Shown here: piece by piece, positions 29,264 through 38,525 of the stretch
Layout of the letters: the number at the start of each line of letters is the position of its first letter
Position numbering within the stretch: position 1 is the stretch's first letter
Assembly (NCBI RefSeq): GCF_002209485.1
Contig: NZ_NJIX01000002.1
Coordinates: 1 to 64,000, forward strand
Direction: 5' to 3'
DNA: 64,000 nucleotides
DNA from: Achromobacter sp. HZ34
GTDB lineage: Bacteria; Pseudomonadota; Gammaproteobacteria; Burkholderiales; Burkholderiaceae_B
Notes under the pieces: model-generated
Told to the model about the DNA's origin: nothing
What the model saw: only the letters and a program-made list of their open reading frames with translations
The model's database searches: none
Translations under genes and position numbers: made by a program

Positions 29264-29296
29264 AAAAAAAAAGAGGGGACGATGGAGGTCCCCCTC
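29264..29296 (-). terminator. Strong Rho-independent terminator of the LysR gene
   Basis: Read on the minus strand, GAGGGGGAC and GTCCCCTC form an 8-bp stem with one extra G and a 7-base loop, followed directly by nine T. It separates the LysR gene from the hydrolase promoter region (29089-29263), which holds nothing else I can name. Confidence 0.88.
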
Positions 29297-29338
29297 ATCT
29301 ATAAACTAGTCTCGCAGGCACTCAGGCCGCGCACCATT

Positions 29339-30238
29339 TCAATCCCAATAGGGCGTATCGCCGAACTGCTCGGCCAGGAAGTCGACCAGCAGCTTGGTGC
29401 AATGCGCCATCGTCGGATTGGGCAGGTAGGCGGCATACAGCGCGCGCTCCGGCAAGTGATACTCCGGCAGCAGGCGCCGCAAGCGCCCGTCGCGCAAAGC
29501 CTCGCTGGCCGCGAACGTCGGCACCACGGCAACGCCCAGATCGTTGAGCGCGGCTTCCACCACCGCATCGGCACTGTTGGCCCTGAAATTTCCCTTGGGC
29601 TTGACGGCGCACTGGCCGTCGGGCCCCTGGAAATTCCACTCTCCCCGCGCATTGGCGAAATACACCAGGCAGTTGTGCGCCGCCAGGTCCGCCGGTACGC
29701 GCGGCGCGGGACGGCGCGCCAGGTACGCGGGACTGGCGCACGCCACCATGCGCATCGGCGCCAGCCGGCGCGCCACCAGCGACAACAGCACCGGCTCGTC
29801 AGCCTGGCGGATGACGACATCGGCGCCGCCGGTGATGAGGTCGGGAAACTGCTGGCTGAGGTCGACATCGACCGAGACCTCGGGATAGCGCGCCAGGAAG
29901 CGGGCCACCGCGGGCAGCAGATGGCGCCGCCCAAACGTCATGGCCGAACTGATGCGGATGTGGCCGCCGGGCGAACTGCGGAATTGCTCGATTTCGTGGC
30001 GGGCGTCCTCCGCATGGGCGACCAATTGCCGGCAGCGTTCATAAAACAGCTCGCCGGCGGGGGTCAGTCCCAGTTTGCGGGTGGTGCGATGCAGCAGCTT
30101 GACGCCCAGCGACTGCTCCAGGTCGGCGACATGCTTGCTGGCCAGCGCTTTGGATATGCCCAATTTCTCCGCCGCCCGAGAGAAACTCTTGGTATCGGCG
30201 ATCACGGAAAACGTCAGGAATTCGTTCAGGTCGAGCAT
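29339..30238 (-). CDS. LysR-family transcriptional regulator
   Basis: This 299-residue LysR protein has its DNA-binding domain in residues 1-60 (FLTFSVIADTKSFSRAAEKL, KALASKHVADLEQSLG) and an effector domain with HIRISSAMTFGRRHL, typical of the CrgA/DsdC-like group of single-tier regulators. It is divergent from the MFS gene, with only 81 bp between the starts, and lies upstream of the hydrolase-Bug pair. Either could be its target, and the divergent MFS carrier is the more usual arrangement. Confidence 0.9.
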   Translation of the reverse strand: MLDLNEFLTFSVIADTKSFSRAAEKLGISKALASKHVADLEQSLGVKLLHRTTRKLGLTPAGELFYERCRQLVAHAEDARHEIEQFRSSPGGHIRISSAMTFGRRHLLPAVARFLARYPEVSVDVDLSQQFPDLITGGADVVIRQADEPVLLSLVARRLAPMRMVACASPAYLARRPAPRVPADLAAHNCLVYFANARGEWNFQGPDGQCAVKPKGNFRANSADAVVEAALNDLGVAVVPTFAASEALRDGRLRRLLPEYHLPERALYAAYLPNPTMAHCTKLLVDFLAEQFGDTPYWD

Positions 30239-30319
30239 AGGTTGTCATAGTAGCGCAGCAGGCGCGGCGCTTGCGACCCGGCGGCACCCTCGGCCGCGGC
30301 CGTGCACAGGAACGGCGCG

Positions 30320-31789
30320 ATGCCCACCATGACAAGCATGAACTCTCCGCAGGCTGCGGACAGCATCACCAGCGACATCCCCGCCCGTCTGGATCGCCTG
30401 CCCTGGTCGGGTTGGCACTGGCGCGTCACCATCGCCCTGGGCGTGGCCTGGGTGCTGGACGGGCTGGAAGTGACGCTGGTCGGCTCCATCGGCGGCGTGC
30501 TGGAACGGGGCGATACGCTGGGGCTGTCGGCCACCCAGGTCGGCTGGGCCGGCTCGGTCTACATCGCCGGCGCGGTGATCGGCGCCCTGGGGTTCGGCCG
30601 CCTGGCCGACCGCCTGGGCCGCAAGATGCTGTTCATGATCACACTGGCGATCTACATGGCGGCGACGTTGGCCACCTCGCTGTCCACCGACTTCGTGTTC
30701 TTCGCCGTATGCCGCTTCGCCACGGGCCTGGGCATAGGCGGCGAGTATGCCGCCATCAATTCCGCCATCGACGAGCTGATCCCCGCGCGGGTGCGGGGCC
30801 GCGTCAACCTGGCCATCAACGGCAGCTTCTGGTTGGGCGCGGCGCTGGGCGCCGGGCTGAGCCTGGTGCTGCTGGATCCTCGTGTGCTGGGCCCGCAACT
30901 GGGCTGGCGCGTCGGCTTCGGCCTGGGCGCGGTGCTGGCCCTGGCCATCCTGCTGGTGCGTCGCGACGTGCCCGAAAGCCCCCGCTGGCTGCTGTCGCAT
31001 GGGCGCGGCGCCGAAGCGCAGCGCATCATCGAGCAGATCGAGGCGCGCGTGCAGGCCCAGCATGGCGCACTGCCGCCGGCGCACGGCACCATCACCTTCC
31101 ACCGCCGTGCCGGCACGGGCCTGCGCGACGTCGCCCGCGTACTGCTGCGCCGCTATCCGCGCCGCAGCGTGGTGGCGCTGGCGCTGATGGTGTCGCAGGC
31201 CTTCTTCTACAACGCCATTTTCTTTACCTACGCGCTGGCCTTGACCCGCTATATGGACGTATCCGCCGAACGGGTGGCACTGTACGTCTTCCCCTTCGCG
31301 CTGGGCAACGTATTGGGCCCCCTGGTGCTTGGCCCCCTGTTCGACCGCGTCGGGCGGCGGCGCATGATCGCCCTGACCTACGCCAGTTCGGGCGTGGCGC
31401 TGGCGCTGACGGCCTGGATGTTCCTGCGTGGCTGGCTGGGCGCGGACGGCATGGCAGTGTGCTGGTCGGCGGTGTTCTTCCTGGCGTCCGCGGCCGCCAG
31501 TTCGGCGTATCTGACCGTCAGCGAGGTGTTCCCGCTGGAGACGCGGGCCATGGCGATTTCGATTTTCTATGCCCTGGGCACGGGGGTCGGCGGCGTGGTC
31601 GGGCCGGCTTTGTTCGGCCACCTGATCGAAAGCGGCAACCGGGCCGACCTGGCGGCCGGCTACGTGGCCGCTGCCGTGCTGGTCATCGGCGCGGGCCTGC
31701 TGGCCCTGCGCCATGGGGTGGATGCGGAGCGCAAGCCCCTGGAGGAAATCGCCGCGCCGCTAGGGGCGGAACGCGCAGGGGCTGATTAG
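30320..31789 (+). CDS. MFS transporter (sugar/metabolite:H+ symporter type)
   Basis: The protein has 489 residues, with the start at 30320 placed 7 bases after AGGAA. About 12 membrane helices are visible. The RLADRLGRKMLF loop and the sugar-porter-like VPESPRWLLSHGR after helix 6, together with GPLFDRVGRRRM in the second half, place it with the aromatic acid or carboxylate symporters of the MFS. A neighbouring divergent LysR gene is its likely regulator. Confidence 0.88.
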   Translation: MPTMTSMNSPQAADSITSDIPARLDRLPWSGWHWRVTIALGVAWVLDGLEVTLVGSIGGVLERGDTLGLSATQVGWAGSVYIAGAVIGALGFGRLADRLGRKMLFMITLAIYMAATLATSLSTDFVFFAVCRFATGLGIGGEYAAINSAIDELIPARVRGRVNLAINGSFWLGAALGAGLSLVLLDPRVLGPQLGWRVGFGLGAVLALAILLVRRDVPESPRWLLSHGRGAEAQRIIEQIEARVQAQHGALPPAHGTITFHRRAGTGLRDVARVLLRRYPRRSVVALALMVSQAFFYNAIFFTYALALTRYMDVSAERVALYVFPFALGNVLGPLVLGPLFDRVGRRRMIALTYASSGVALALTAWMFLRGWLGADGMAVCWSAVFFLASAAASSAYLTVSEVFPLETRAMAISIFYALGTGVGGVVGPALFGHLIESGNRADLAAGYVAAAVLVIGAGLLALRHGVDAERKPLEEIAAPLGAERAGAD

Positions 31790-31956
31790 ACGCCAGGACC
31801 CTGCCGGTGCTGAGCCAGAACGGCAGCATCGCCGCGATTTGGCGTTTCTTATGCGCTTTATTGTCAAGTTGCGACCACTTGTACGCCCTCGAACCCGAGG
31901 ACGTGGCCCATGGTCTATGATCGGGTTTCGTGTTGTCTACGCAAGCCGAGGTATGC

Positions 31957-32412
31957 ATGAACTGGAAGTTCTCCGCTGTTTTTCTACTCGCCGGGCTGAC
32001 CGCCTGCGCCCACAATGACGATATCTCGTCGACCAGCCAGTCGACGTCCAGCGCCAGCGCCACCACGAGTGGCGGCAGCGACAGCAGCAGCTATGATGGC
32101 GGCGGCAGCAGTTATGGCAGTGGTGGCGGTTATGGCGGCAGCAGCAGCGGTGGCAGCTACAGCAGCCCCACCGGCGGCTATGGCGGTAGCGCCATGGGCG
32201 GCGGCGGCAGCACTTGCGACGCCCAGTCCGTCCAGAACATGATCGGCAAGACGCTGACCAACGAGACGACGGAGCAGGCGCGCACGGGTTCGCACTCCGC
32301 CAAGGTGCGGGTGCTCAAGCCCGGGCAGGTGATGACGATGGAATACGATCCAAGCCGCATCAACCTGATCACCGACAAGAACAACGCCCTGACGGCCTTG
32401 CGCTGCGGCTGA
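31957..32412 (+). CDS. Lipoprotein with C-terminal I78-type peptidase inhibitor domain
   Basis: The protein has 151 residues from the ATG at 31957, behind GAGG. A lipoprotein signal ends in LTAC, so the mature chain would be lipid-anchored. Residues 25-85 are a Ser/Gly/Tyr linker in repeating GGSSYG-like steps. The last 65 residues (CDAQSVQNMIGKTLT, ARTGSHSAKVRVLKPGQ, NALTALRCG) match the potato-inhibitor-like I78 family, with one cysteine at each end for a disulfide. It may guard the envelope against serine proteases. The linker composition suggests a flexible spacer. Confidence 0.85.
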   Translation: MNWKFSAVFLLAGLTACAHNDDISSTSQSTSSASATTSGGSDSSSYDGGGSSYGSGGGYGGSSSGGSYSSPTGGYGGSAMGGGGSTCDAQSVQNMIGKTLTNETTEQARTGSHSAKVRVLKPGQVMTMEYDPSRINLITDKNNALTALRCG

Positions 32413-32464
32413 TTCCAGCTGCCTGATCACGGCTTCCTGATTCCGGCCCCCTGATCTCCCATCG
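32409..32464. repeat. 14-bp tandem repeat starting at the I78 lipoprotein stop codon
   Basis: Four successive 14-bp units begin with CTGAT: CTGATTCCAGCTGC, CTGATCACGGCTTC, CTGATTCCGGCCCC, and a weaker fourth. The TGA of the first unit is the gene's stop codon. Confidence 0.75.
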
Positions 32465-32494
32465 GTCCTGGCTATCCCACGGATACCCAGGACC
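32464..32494. terminator. Bidirectional terminator hairpin
   Basis: GGTCCTGG pairs with CCAGGACC, and the inner TATCC pairs with GGATA, giving a 13-bp interrupted stem. It lies between the converging I78 lipoprotein and amino-acid binding protein genes. GTTTC follows, so the T-tract is weak. Confidence 0.65.
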
Positions 32495-32522
32495 GTTTCA
32501 TTGGCCGCCCGATCTTCCCTGC

Positions 32523-33320
32523 CTACTTCACATCCGTGATGCGGGCCGGTAGCTCGCGGCCGTGGTACTTCTTGTAGATGGCGTTCAGGTTGCCATTCTT
32601 CATGTTGGTGACCACCCATTTGTTGACCCATTCCTTCAGGGCCGGCTGGTCTTTCTGCAGGGCGATGCCCAGGTCGAAGTCCTTCTGCTCGAACTTCATC
32701 TCCAGGTTGCGCTTGGGCGCGCGCTTCTGCATTTCGGCCAGATTCGACGGCGTGCTGGAGAAGATATCGATCTGGCCCGTCACCATGGACGTGATCAGCG
32801 TGGCGTCGTCTTCATAGCGCTGGATGTCCGCGCCCTTGGCCAGCTGCGTGGTGATGGAGTCGTTGACGGTGGCGCGCGTCAAGCCGATGCGCTTGCCGTT
32901 GAGGTCTTCATAGCCCTTGATCTTGATGTCCTTGGGCGCGCCGACGATCAGCGAGATGACGGCGTAAGGCACGGAGAAGTCCACCACCTGGGCCCGCTCC
33001 GGCGTGATCGACAGGTCGGCGATGACCAGGTCGGCGCGCTTGGCCTGCAGGGTCGGCACGCGCGCGGCGTTGGTGATCTGGACGATTTCCAGCTTGACGC
33101 CCAGGTCCTTGGCCACCGCCTTGGCGGTGTCCACGTCCGAGCCCACCGGTTCCAGTTTCTCATCGACGTAGCTGAACAGCGGCGTCCCCATGGCGATGGC
33201 CACGCGTATCTTGCCGGCCTTCTTGATGTCGTCCAACTGGTCGGCCAGGGCCGCATGCGCGGTACCCGCCAGCAACACGGCCGCCACGCACCCACGCAGG
33301 AAGAATCGATTCAGTTTCAA
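32523..33320 (-). CDS. Polar amino-acid ABC transporter substrate-binding protein
   Basis: This 265-residue periplasmic binding protein (family 3) uses a TTG start at 33320, six bases after a GAGGAG site; no ATG with a proper site is available. The signal peptide ends near ALADQ. The mature text GKIRVAIAMGTPLFSYVD and LVIADLSITPERAQVVDFSVPY is typical of family 3 amino-acid receptors. It is the last gene after two permeases and an ATPase on the same strand. A 152-bp gap upstream holds an AAACC-AA-GGTTT repeat at 33353-33364, so it may also have its own promoter. Confidence 0.9.
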   Translation of the reverse strand: MKLNRFFLRGCVAAVLLAGTAHAALADQLDDIKKAGKIRVAIAMGTPLFSYVDEKLEPVGSDVDTAKAVAKDLGVKLEIVQITNAARVPTLQAKRADLVIADLSITPERAQVVDFSVPYAVISLIVGAPKDIKIKGYEDLNGKRIGLTRATVNDSITTQLAKGADIQRYEDDATLITSMVTGQIDIFSSTPSNLAEMQKRAPKRNLEMKFEQKDFDLGIALQKDQPALKEWVNKWVVTNMKNGNLNAIYKKYHGRELPARITDVK

Positions 33321-33472
33321 GGTTGTCTCCTCTTTGGTAATGCTTTTTAAAAAAACCAAGGTTTGGTCAACGCGACAGGCGCCGCTCTTGGCGGGGCTGT
33401 CGATGTACTGCTGCCAGTACTTTTCTTCTTATGCTGCCGTTTTCGTCGTCTTCGTCATATCCACCGGTTCCG

Positions 33473-34201
33473 CTACAGACCGTTCTGCAGGAACGTTCTC
33501 AGTTCCGGCGTCTGCGGTGCATCCAGCATGGCGCCCTCGCCCACTTCCCATACCTTGCCCTGGTGCATATAGATGATGCGATCGGCCAGGCGCTTGGCGA
33601 AGGCCATTTCATGCGTCACCAACAGCATGGTCATGCCGTCCGCCGCCAGGTCTTCCATGACGCGCAGCACTTCACCCGTCAGTTGCGGATCCAGTGCCGA
33701 CGTCACCTCGTCGAACAGCATGACCTTGGGTGACATGGCCAGTGAACGGGCTATGGCCACGCGCTGCTGCTGGCCGCCGGACAGTTGTTCCGGGTAGGCA
33801 TCCGCCTTCTGCGCCAGGCCCACCTGATCCAGCACCTTCATGGCGATGCCGTGCGCTTCATCGCGCGGCAGCTTCTTCACGTGGCGCAGGGCCAGCATGA
33901 TGTTTTCCCTTACGGACAGGTGCGCGAACAGGTTGTAGCTCTGGAAGACGATGCCGACCTCCAGGCGCAACTGGCGCAGGTCCACCTGGGGATCGTCGAC
34001 GCGGATGCCGCAGACTTCGATCGAGCCGTCATCGATGGTTTCCAGCCGGTCGATGCAGCGCAGCGCGGTGCTCTTGCCCGAACCGCTGGCGCCGATGATG
34101 GCGATCATCTCGCCCTTGGCCACTTCGAAGGACACCCCTTGCAGTACCTGGTTGCTGCCGAAGCTCTTGTAAACCTCGTCCAGCTTAACGATTGCCGACA
34201 T
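33473..34201 (-). CDS. Polar amino-acid ABC transporter ATP-binding protein (GlnQ-like)
   Basis: This 242-residue ATPase powers the importer formed with the two permeases. Walker A is GASGSGKST near residue 37, the signature is [13 protein letters not shown], Walker B is [12 protein letters not shown] and the switch His is in [10 protein letters not shown]. It overlaps the end of the second permease gene by 17 bp, which indicates translational coupling. Confidence 0.94.
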   Translation of the reverse strand: MSAIVKLDEVYKSFGSNQVLQGVSFEVAKGEMIAIIGASGSGKSTALRCIDRLETIDDGSIEVCGIRVDDPQVDLRQLRLEVGIVFQSYNLFAHLSVRENIMLALRHVKKLPRDEAHGIAMKVLDQVGLAQKADAYPEQLSGGQQQRVAIARSLAMSPKVMLFDEVTSALDPQLTGEVLRVMEDLAADGMTMLLVTHEMAFAKRLADRIIYMHQGKVWEVGEGAMLDAPQTPELRTFLQNGL

Positions 34202-34838
34202 TCAGCTTGCTCTCCAGCGATTGGCTCCAGCGCGACAGCGGGTAGCACAGGACGAAATAGAACACCCCGACGAGGCCGAAGATCAGGAAGGGTTCGAACA
34301 GGGAATTGTTGATGATCTGGCCCGCGCGCGTGAGTTCGATGAACCCGATCACCGACGCCAGGGAAGTCATCTTGATCAGCTGCACCAGAAAGCCCACCGT
34401 CGACGGCAAGGCCAGCCGCACTGCCTGCGGAATGATGACCAGGCGCAGGGTCTGCCAGCGGGTCATCGCCAGGCATTCGGATGCTTCCCACTGCGGCTTG
34501 GGCATGGCTTCGACACAACCGCGCCAGATATCGCCCAGATAGGCGCTGCTGTAGACCATCAGGGCCATGCCCGCGGCCACCAGCGCCGGCACTTCATAGC
34601 CGTAGACCGACAGGCCGTAGTAGACGATGAACAGCAGGATCAGCAGCGGTATGCCCTGGATCAGTTCGATATACACCAGCGCGATGCGGCTGAGCCAGCG
34701 GCGCGGCGAGATGCGCGCCAGCATCACCCCGAAGCCGCCGATCGAACCCAGCACGAACGCCAGCAGCGACAGCACCAGCGTCCAGCCTATCGATTGCACC
34801 AGGTAAAGCAGGTGCGCCGTGGAAAATCCGCCCATCAT
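34185..34838 (-). CDS. Polar amino-acid ABC transporter permease
   Basis: This 217-residue membrane protein has about five helices. The EAA loop that contacts the ATPase is present as [17 protein letters not shown] and [11 protein letters not shown]. Its ATG at 34838 overlaps the stop of the first permease (ATGA). Together with the neighbouring permease it forms a heterodimeric channel of the His/Glu/Gln type. Confidence 0.92.
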   Translation of the reverse strand: MMGGFSTAHLLYLVQSIGWTLVLSLLAFVLGSIGGFGVMLARISPRRWLSRIALVYIELIQGIPLLILLFIVYYGLSVYGYEVPALVAAGMALMVYSSAYLGDIWRGCVEAMPKPQWEASECLAMTRWQTLRLVIIPQAVRLALPSTVGFLVQLIKMTSLASVIGFIELTRAGQIINNSLFEPFLIFGLVGVFYFVLCYPLSRWSQSLESKLNVGNR

Positions 34839-35587
34839 GCCGCTCCCCGCTTGATCGTCGAGGTGGGCGAGCCCACCGCGCGAGGCACCCGCTTGCCGGC
34901 CTGCAAGGCGGCACGGCGGATGACGCGGCGGCGCTTGAAGGCACACTCACCCACCGCCCACGCCAGCAGCTTGATCACCAGCGACAGGATCAGGTAAAGC
35001 GCCGCCACCACGATATAGGTTTCCAGGGAGCGGAAGGTGTCCGACTGCACGGTGTTGGCGATGGCGGTCAGTTCCTCGGCCGATATCTGCGACGCCACGG
35101 CGGAGGCCTGCATCATCAGCAGGAACTGGCCGGTCAGGGCGGGATAGACCTTCTCGATGGCCGGCTGCAGCATGACGTGCCAGCCTATGCGCCAGCGCGA
35201 CAGGCCCAGGCACTCGGCGGCCTCCAGCTGGCCGCGCGGCACGGCTTCCAGGCCGGCGCGGATGATCTCCGCGGCGTAGGCGCCGATGTTGATGGTCATG
35301 GCCAGGACGGCGGCCGTGAACGTGGGCATGCGGATGCCGACACTGGCCAGGCCGAAGAACAGGATGAAGATCTGCACCAGGAAAGGGGTGTTGCGCACGG
35401 CCTCGATGTACACCGAGCAGGCGCGCGCCAGGCCGCGATGGCGGCCGCGCTTGGCGAACGCCACCAGGGTGCCGAGGATGGTGCCGAAGAAAATGGCCAC
35501 CGCGGTCATCTTGAGCGTCAGCCACGCCCCCATCAGGAAGACGGGCCAGTACGGCAACAAACTGCCGAAATGCAGGGAAAAGCTCAT
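34835..35587 (-). CDS. Polar amino-acid ABC transporter permease
   Basis: This 250-residue permease is the first gene of the importer operon. The EAA loop is complete (AYAAEIIRAGLEAVPRGQLE, AAECLGLSRW) and the opening WPVFLMGAWLTLKMTAVAI is typical of HisM/GlnP proteins. The C-terminal 35 residues are basic and extend beyond the last helix. The operon order permease, permease, ATPase, binding protein is a standard one. Confidence 0.92.
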   Translation of the reverse strand: MSFSLHFGSLLPYWPVFLMGAWLTLKMTAVAIFFGTILGTLVAFAKRGRHRGLARACSVYIEAVRNTPFLVQIFILFFGLASVGIRMPTFTAAVLAMTINIGAYAAEIIRAGLEAVPRGQLEAAECLGLSRWRIGWHVMLQPAIEKVYPALTGQFLLMMQASAVASQISAEELTAIANTVQSDTFRSLETYIVVAALYLILSLVIKLLAWAVGECAFKRRRVIRRAALQAGKRVPRAVGSPTSTIKRGAA

Positions 35588-35908
35588 GGGCGCTGTCTCG
35601 TCTTATTGGCCGCATCCGCTTGAATGTGACCTGATCTTTCGGCGGACTATATCACTGAGGTACGACGACGTACATGCCCTCTATCCCTATATTTGCAGAG
35701 CTTTCACCAAACTGACAGGAATACTTGGCGCCGCAGCACGGTGCCGTCATACGATGACGGATGAACGGGCACGATTCGCCTGCCGGCTGAGTGCTTACCC
35801 CGTAGTGCGCATACCTGTGTTAGCGCGCTCGGCGCTCCCAACGCCGTGCCCATGCCAATCGCAACAAGCGGAGTGCCGCAGCGTGGCACCCGCGCGCACA
35901 ATGTCGCC
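35588..35908. other. Divergent intergenic region, ABC importer and 2OG oxygenase
   Basis: This 321-bp gap should hold the importer promoter. A short palindrome GTACG-ACGA-CGTAC lies at 35660-35673, and the segment 35640-35735 is relatively AT-rich. No hexamer pair is convincing. From 35846 the sequence is open in the frame of the next gene. Confidence 0.4.
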
Positions 35909-36661
35909 ATGCCTGCTCCTGCCCTTGCCCCGATTCCTGCCCCGCTCACCGAGCACCTGTCCCGCCTGGATGACGCCGCGCTGGCGCGCGATCTGGACGC
36001 GCGCGGCTGTGCCGTCATCGACGGCCTGCTGCCGCGCGCGGATTGCGAGGCGTTGAGCGCGGCCTACGACGACCGCGGCACGCTTGCCCAGCCACGCTAT
36101 CGCAGCCGTATCGTCATGCAGCGGCATGGCTTTGGCCGCGGTGAATATCAGTACTTCGCTTATCCGCTGCCTGACCTGGTGGCGGCGCTGCGCCATGCCT
36201 TCTATCCGCGCCTGGTGGGCATCGCCAATGCCTGGAATGCCCGTATGGGCAACACGGTGCGTTATCCGCTCGACCATGCGGAATTCCTGCGCGCCTGCCA
36301 CGACGCGGGCCAGACGCGGCCCACGCCGCTGATCCTGCGCTACGACACGGGCGACTACAACTGCCTGCACCAGGATCTCTACGGTGAGCACGTGTTTCCC
36401 CTGCAGGTGGCGATATTGCTGTCCGAACCGGGCCGCGATTTCGAAGGGGGCGAGTTCGTGCTGACGGAACAACGGCCGCGCCAGCAATCACGCGTGGAAG
36501 TGGTCGACCTGCGCCAGGGCGATGCCGTGGTGTTCGCCGTCAACGAACGTCCCCTGCAAGGTACGCGCGGCGACTACCGCGTGAAGCTGCGCCACGGCGT
36601 CAGCCGCCTGCGCGCCGGCCGCCGCCATACCCTGGGCATCATCTTCCACGACGCAACTTGA
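35909..36661 (+). CDS. 2-oxoglutarate/Fe(II)-dependent oxygenase (prolyl hydroxylase-like)
   Basis: The protein has 250 residues from the ATG at 35909; an in-frame ATG at 35846 would add 21. It has the double-stranded beta-helix of the 2OG dioxygenases: the iron ligands are His154 and Asp156 in CLHQDLYG and His229 in KLRHGVSRL, with Arg in the following RRHTLGI as the 2OG anchor. It resembles the uncharacterised prolyl 4-hydroxylase-like oxygenases common in proteobacteria. No partner gene is adjacent. The start is uncertain because I see no ribosome binding site. Confidence 0.86.
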   Translation: MPAPALAPIPAPLTEHLSRLDDAALARDLDARGCAVIDGLLPRADCEALSAAYDDRGTLAQPRYRSRIVMQRHGFGRGEYQYFAYPLPDLVAALRHAFYPRLVGIANAWNARMGNTVRYPLDHAEFLRACHDAGQTRPTPLILRYDTGDYNCLHQDLYGEHVFPLQVAILLSEPGRDFEGGEFVLTEQRPRQQSRVEVVDLRQGDAVVFAVNERPLQGTRGDYRVKLRHGVSRLRAGRRHTLGIIFHDAT

Positions 36662-36685
36662 AGAAGATCGCGCGCGCCGCGGCCG

Positions 36686-37585
36686 TCAACCGTGCACAGG
36701 CAGGGCTTCCAGCAGGAAATCGCGTAGCAGGCGGGCGCTGGGGCCGACGCGCCGGGCATGCAGCAGATAGATGTCCAGCGCCGCCGTCTCGACTTCCGGC
36801 AGCACACGCACCAGTTCGCCGGCGGCGAGCAGCGCGGCGGCGTCATAGGCCGGCAGGCGGGCAATGCCTTCCCCCGCAAGAACGAAGACGAGCCGCGACG
36901 CGGCGCTGTCGGTGACGACGTCGCCCCGCACGGGAACTTCGCTGCGTTGCTCGCCGCGCATCACGGTGACCGCGCGTTGGCTGGGCGGATAGACCACCCA
37001 GCGGTGCTGCGCCAGTTCAGCGATCGTGCGCGGCACGCCCGCATGCCGCAGATAGGCCGGCGATGCGCACAACATGGTGGGTTCGCATACGAGCAAACGG
37101 CCCACCTGGTCCGAGTCCGGCAAAGGTCCTGCCCGCACGGCCAGCTCCACCCCGGTACTCACCAGATCCACATTGGCGTCGCTCATGGCCACATGCAGCC
37201 TGACGGCGGGATAGCGGCGCCGGAACGCCAGCAAGGCGGGCAGGATGCGCTTATGGCCGAAATGATGCGAACACGTGAGCCGCACTTCGCCACGCGGTTC
37301 GGCGCGCAACAGCTCCATGCCGCGGATGCCGTCCGAGGCCTCGTCGAGCAGGCGTTCGCAATGCACCCGGAAGGCCTCGCCGGCCGGTGTCAGGCTGAAG
37401 CTGCGCGTGCTGCGCTGGGCCAGGGGGACGCCCAGCCTGGTTTCCAGCGCACGCACATGATGGCTGACCACGGCGCGGGTCAGTCCTAAGGCACGGGCCG
37501 CCGCGGCGAAGCTGCCGCTGCGCACGACGGTGGCGAATACCGCCATGCCGCGCAGTTCATCGAGGATGGGGGTGGATTCTTTCAT
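36686..37585 (-). CDS. LysR-family transcriptional regulator
   Basis: This 299-residue LysR protein starts at the ATG at 37585 (MKESTP), and five more codons upstream are open. The helix-turn-helix region is MAVFATVVRSGSFAAAARAL, TRAVVSHHVRALE. It belongs to the CrgA-like single-target group. It is divergent from the DJ-1/PfpI gene, with 140 bp between the starts, and probably controls it. Confidence 0.9.
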   Translation of the reverse strand: MKESTPILDELRGMAVFATVVRSGSFAAAARALGLTRAVVSHHVRALETRLGVPLAQRSTRSFSLTPAGEAFRVHCERLLDEASDGIRGMELLRAEPRGEVRLTCSHHFGHKRILPALLAFRRRYPAVRLHVAMSDANVDLVSTGVELAVRAGPLPDSDQVGRLLVCEPTMLCASPAYLRHAGVPRTIAELAQHRWVVYPPSQRAVTVMRGEQRSEVPVRGDVVTDSAASRLVFVLAGEGIARLPAYDAAALLAAGELVRVLPEVETAALDIYLLHARRVGPSARLLRDFLLEALPVHG

Positions 37586-37725
37586 GAGGGGGATTGTCAA
37601 ATTTTCCCATCCAATGTGTCAATCCTTCGCGCACTACCGGGACTGCCCTGCTTTCTTTAAAGTCTCTCCATACCGAACGTTATCGGTCCTTGCCAACAAA
37701 TCCTCGCCAACAGACGGAGAGTGCC

Positions 37726-38403
37726 ATGAGTGTCAAACATGTTCTGTTCATTGTGACAAACGCCAGCGAAATCGGCCCCAAGCATCGCCACACGGGATTC
37801 TTCTTCCCGGAGATCGCCCATCCCTTCGAGGCGCTGGACAAGGCAGGTATCGCGGTTGAATTCGCTACGCCCCTGGGCGGCAAACCGCCCGAAGACGGCT
37901 TCGATGCCAATGACCCGGTGCAGGCGGCCTTCCTGGCCAGCAGCGCCTATCGGCGCCTGGCCCACAGCCGCAAGCTGGCGGAAGTGGACGTGCTGGACTA
38001 CGACGCCATCTTCATCCCGGGCGGCCTGGGCCCCATGGTCGATATCACGGGCAACCCCGAAGTCCAGGCGGCGGTCCTGCGCGCCTGGCAGGGTGACAAG
38101 GTCGTCTCCGCCGTCTGCCACGGCCCCGCGGCCCTGCTGGGCGTGAAGCTGGACGATGGCACGCCGCTGGTGCGCGGCCGCCGGCTGACTGCCTTTTCCA
38201 CCAGGGAGGAAGACGGCTACGCCCGTGGGGACGTCCCCTTCGACCTGGAAAGTGCCTTGCGCGAAGAAGGTGCCCTGCATGAATCGGCCGAGCCATGGCA
38301 GCCCAAGCTGGTGGTCGACGGACGGCTGATCACCGGCCAGAACCCGGCTTCCGGCGGCGTGGTCGGCGAGGCTATCGTCGAGGCGCTGACGCAGCAGGGG
38401 TAA
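37726..38403 (+). CDS. DJ-1/PfpI-family protein (type 1 glutamine amidotransferase-like)
   Basis: This 225-residue protein starts at the ATG at 37726, after GGAGA. It has the DJ-1/PfpI/Hsp31-like fold: the reactive Cys131 followed by His132 in SAVCHGPA, and Glu29 in FFFPEIAHP, which matches the glutamate that tunes the cysteine in glyoxalase III and Hsp31-type members. It may detoxify methylglyoxal-type electrophiles. The divergent LysR gene is its likely regulator. Confidence 0.88.
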   Translation: MSVKHVLFIVTNASEIGPKHRHTGFFFPEIAHPFEALDKAGIAVEFATPLGGKPPEDGFDANDPVQAAFLASSAYRRLAHSRKLAEVDVLDYDAIFIPGGLGPMVDITGNPEVQAAVLRAWQGDKVVSAVCHGPAALLGVKLDDGTPLVRGRRLTAFSTREEDGYARGDVPFDLESALREEGALHESAEPWQPKLVVDGRLITGQNPASGGVVGEAIVEALTQQG

Positions 38404-38434
38404 GGCGCGCGCAGAGTCCTGATCCTGCCGCCCC

Positions 38435-38525
38435 GGGATGGCTGGATCGGGACGCTGTCGCCGCGGGCCGGATGGATTACGACGCGGCGGCGGTGGGTCG
38501 GATGAATCACGACGCCGCCGGCGCC
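38435..38525. repeat. 30-bp degenerate tandem repeat at a convergent gene junction
   Basis: Three 30-bp units start at 38435, 38465 and 38495. The second and third share GGATGNATNACGACGC and similar flanks. The third copy covers the stop codon and last residues of the LysR gene on the minus strand. Confidence 0.7.
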
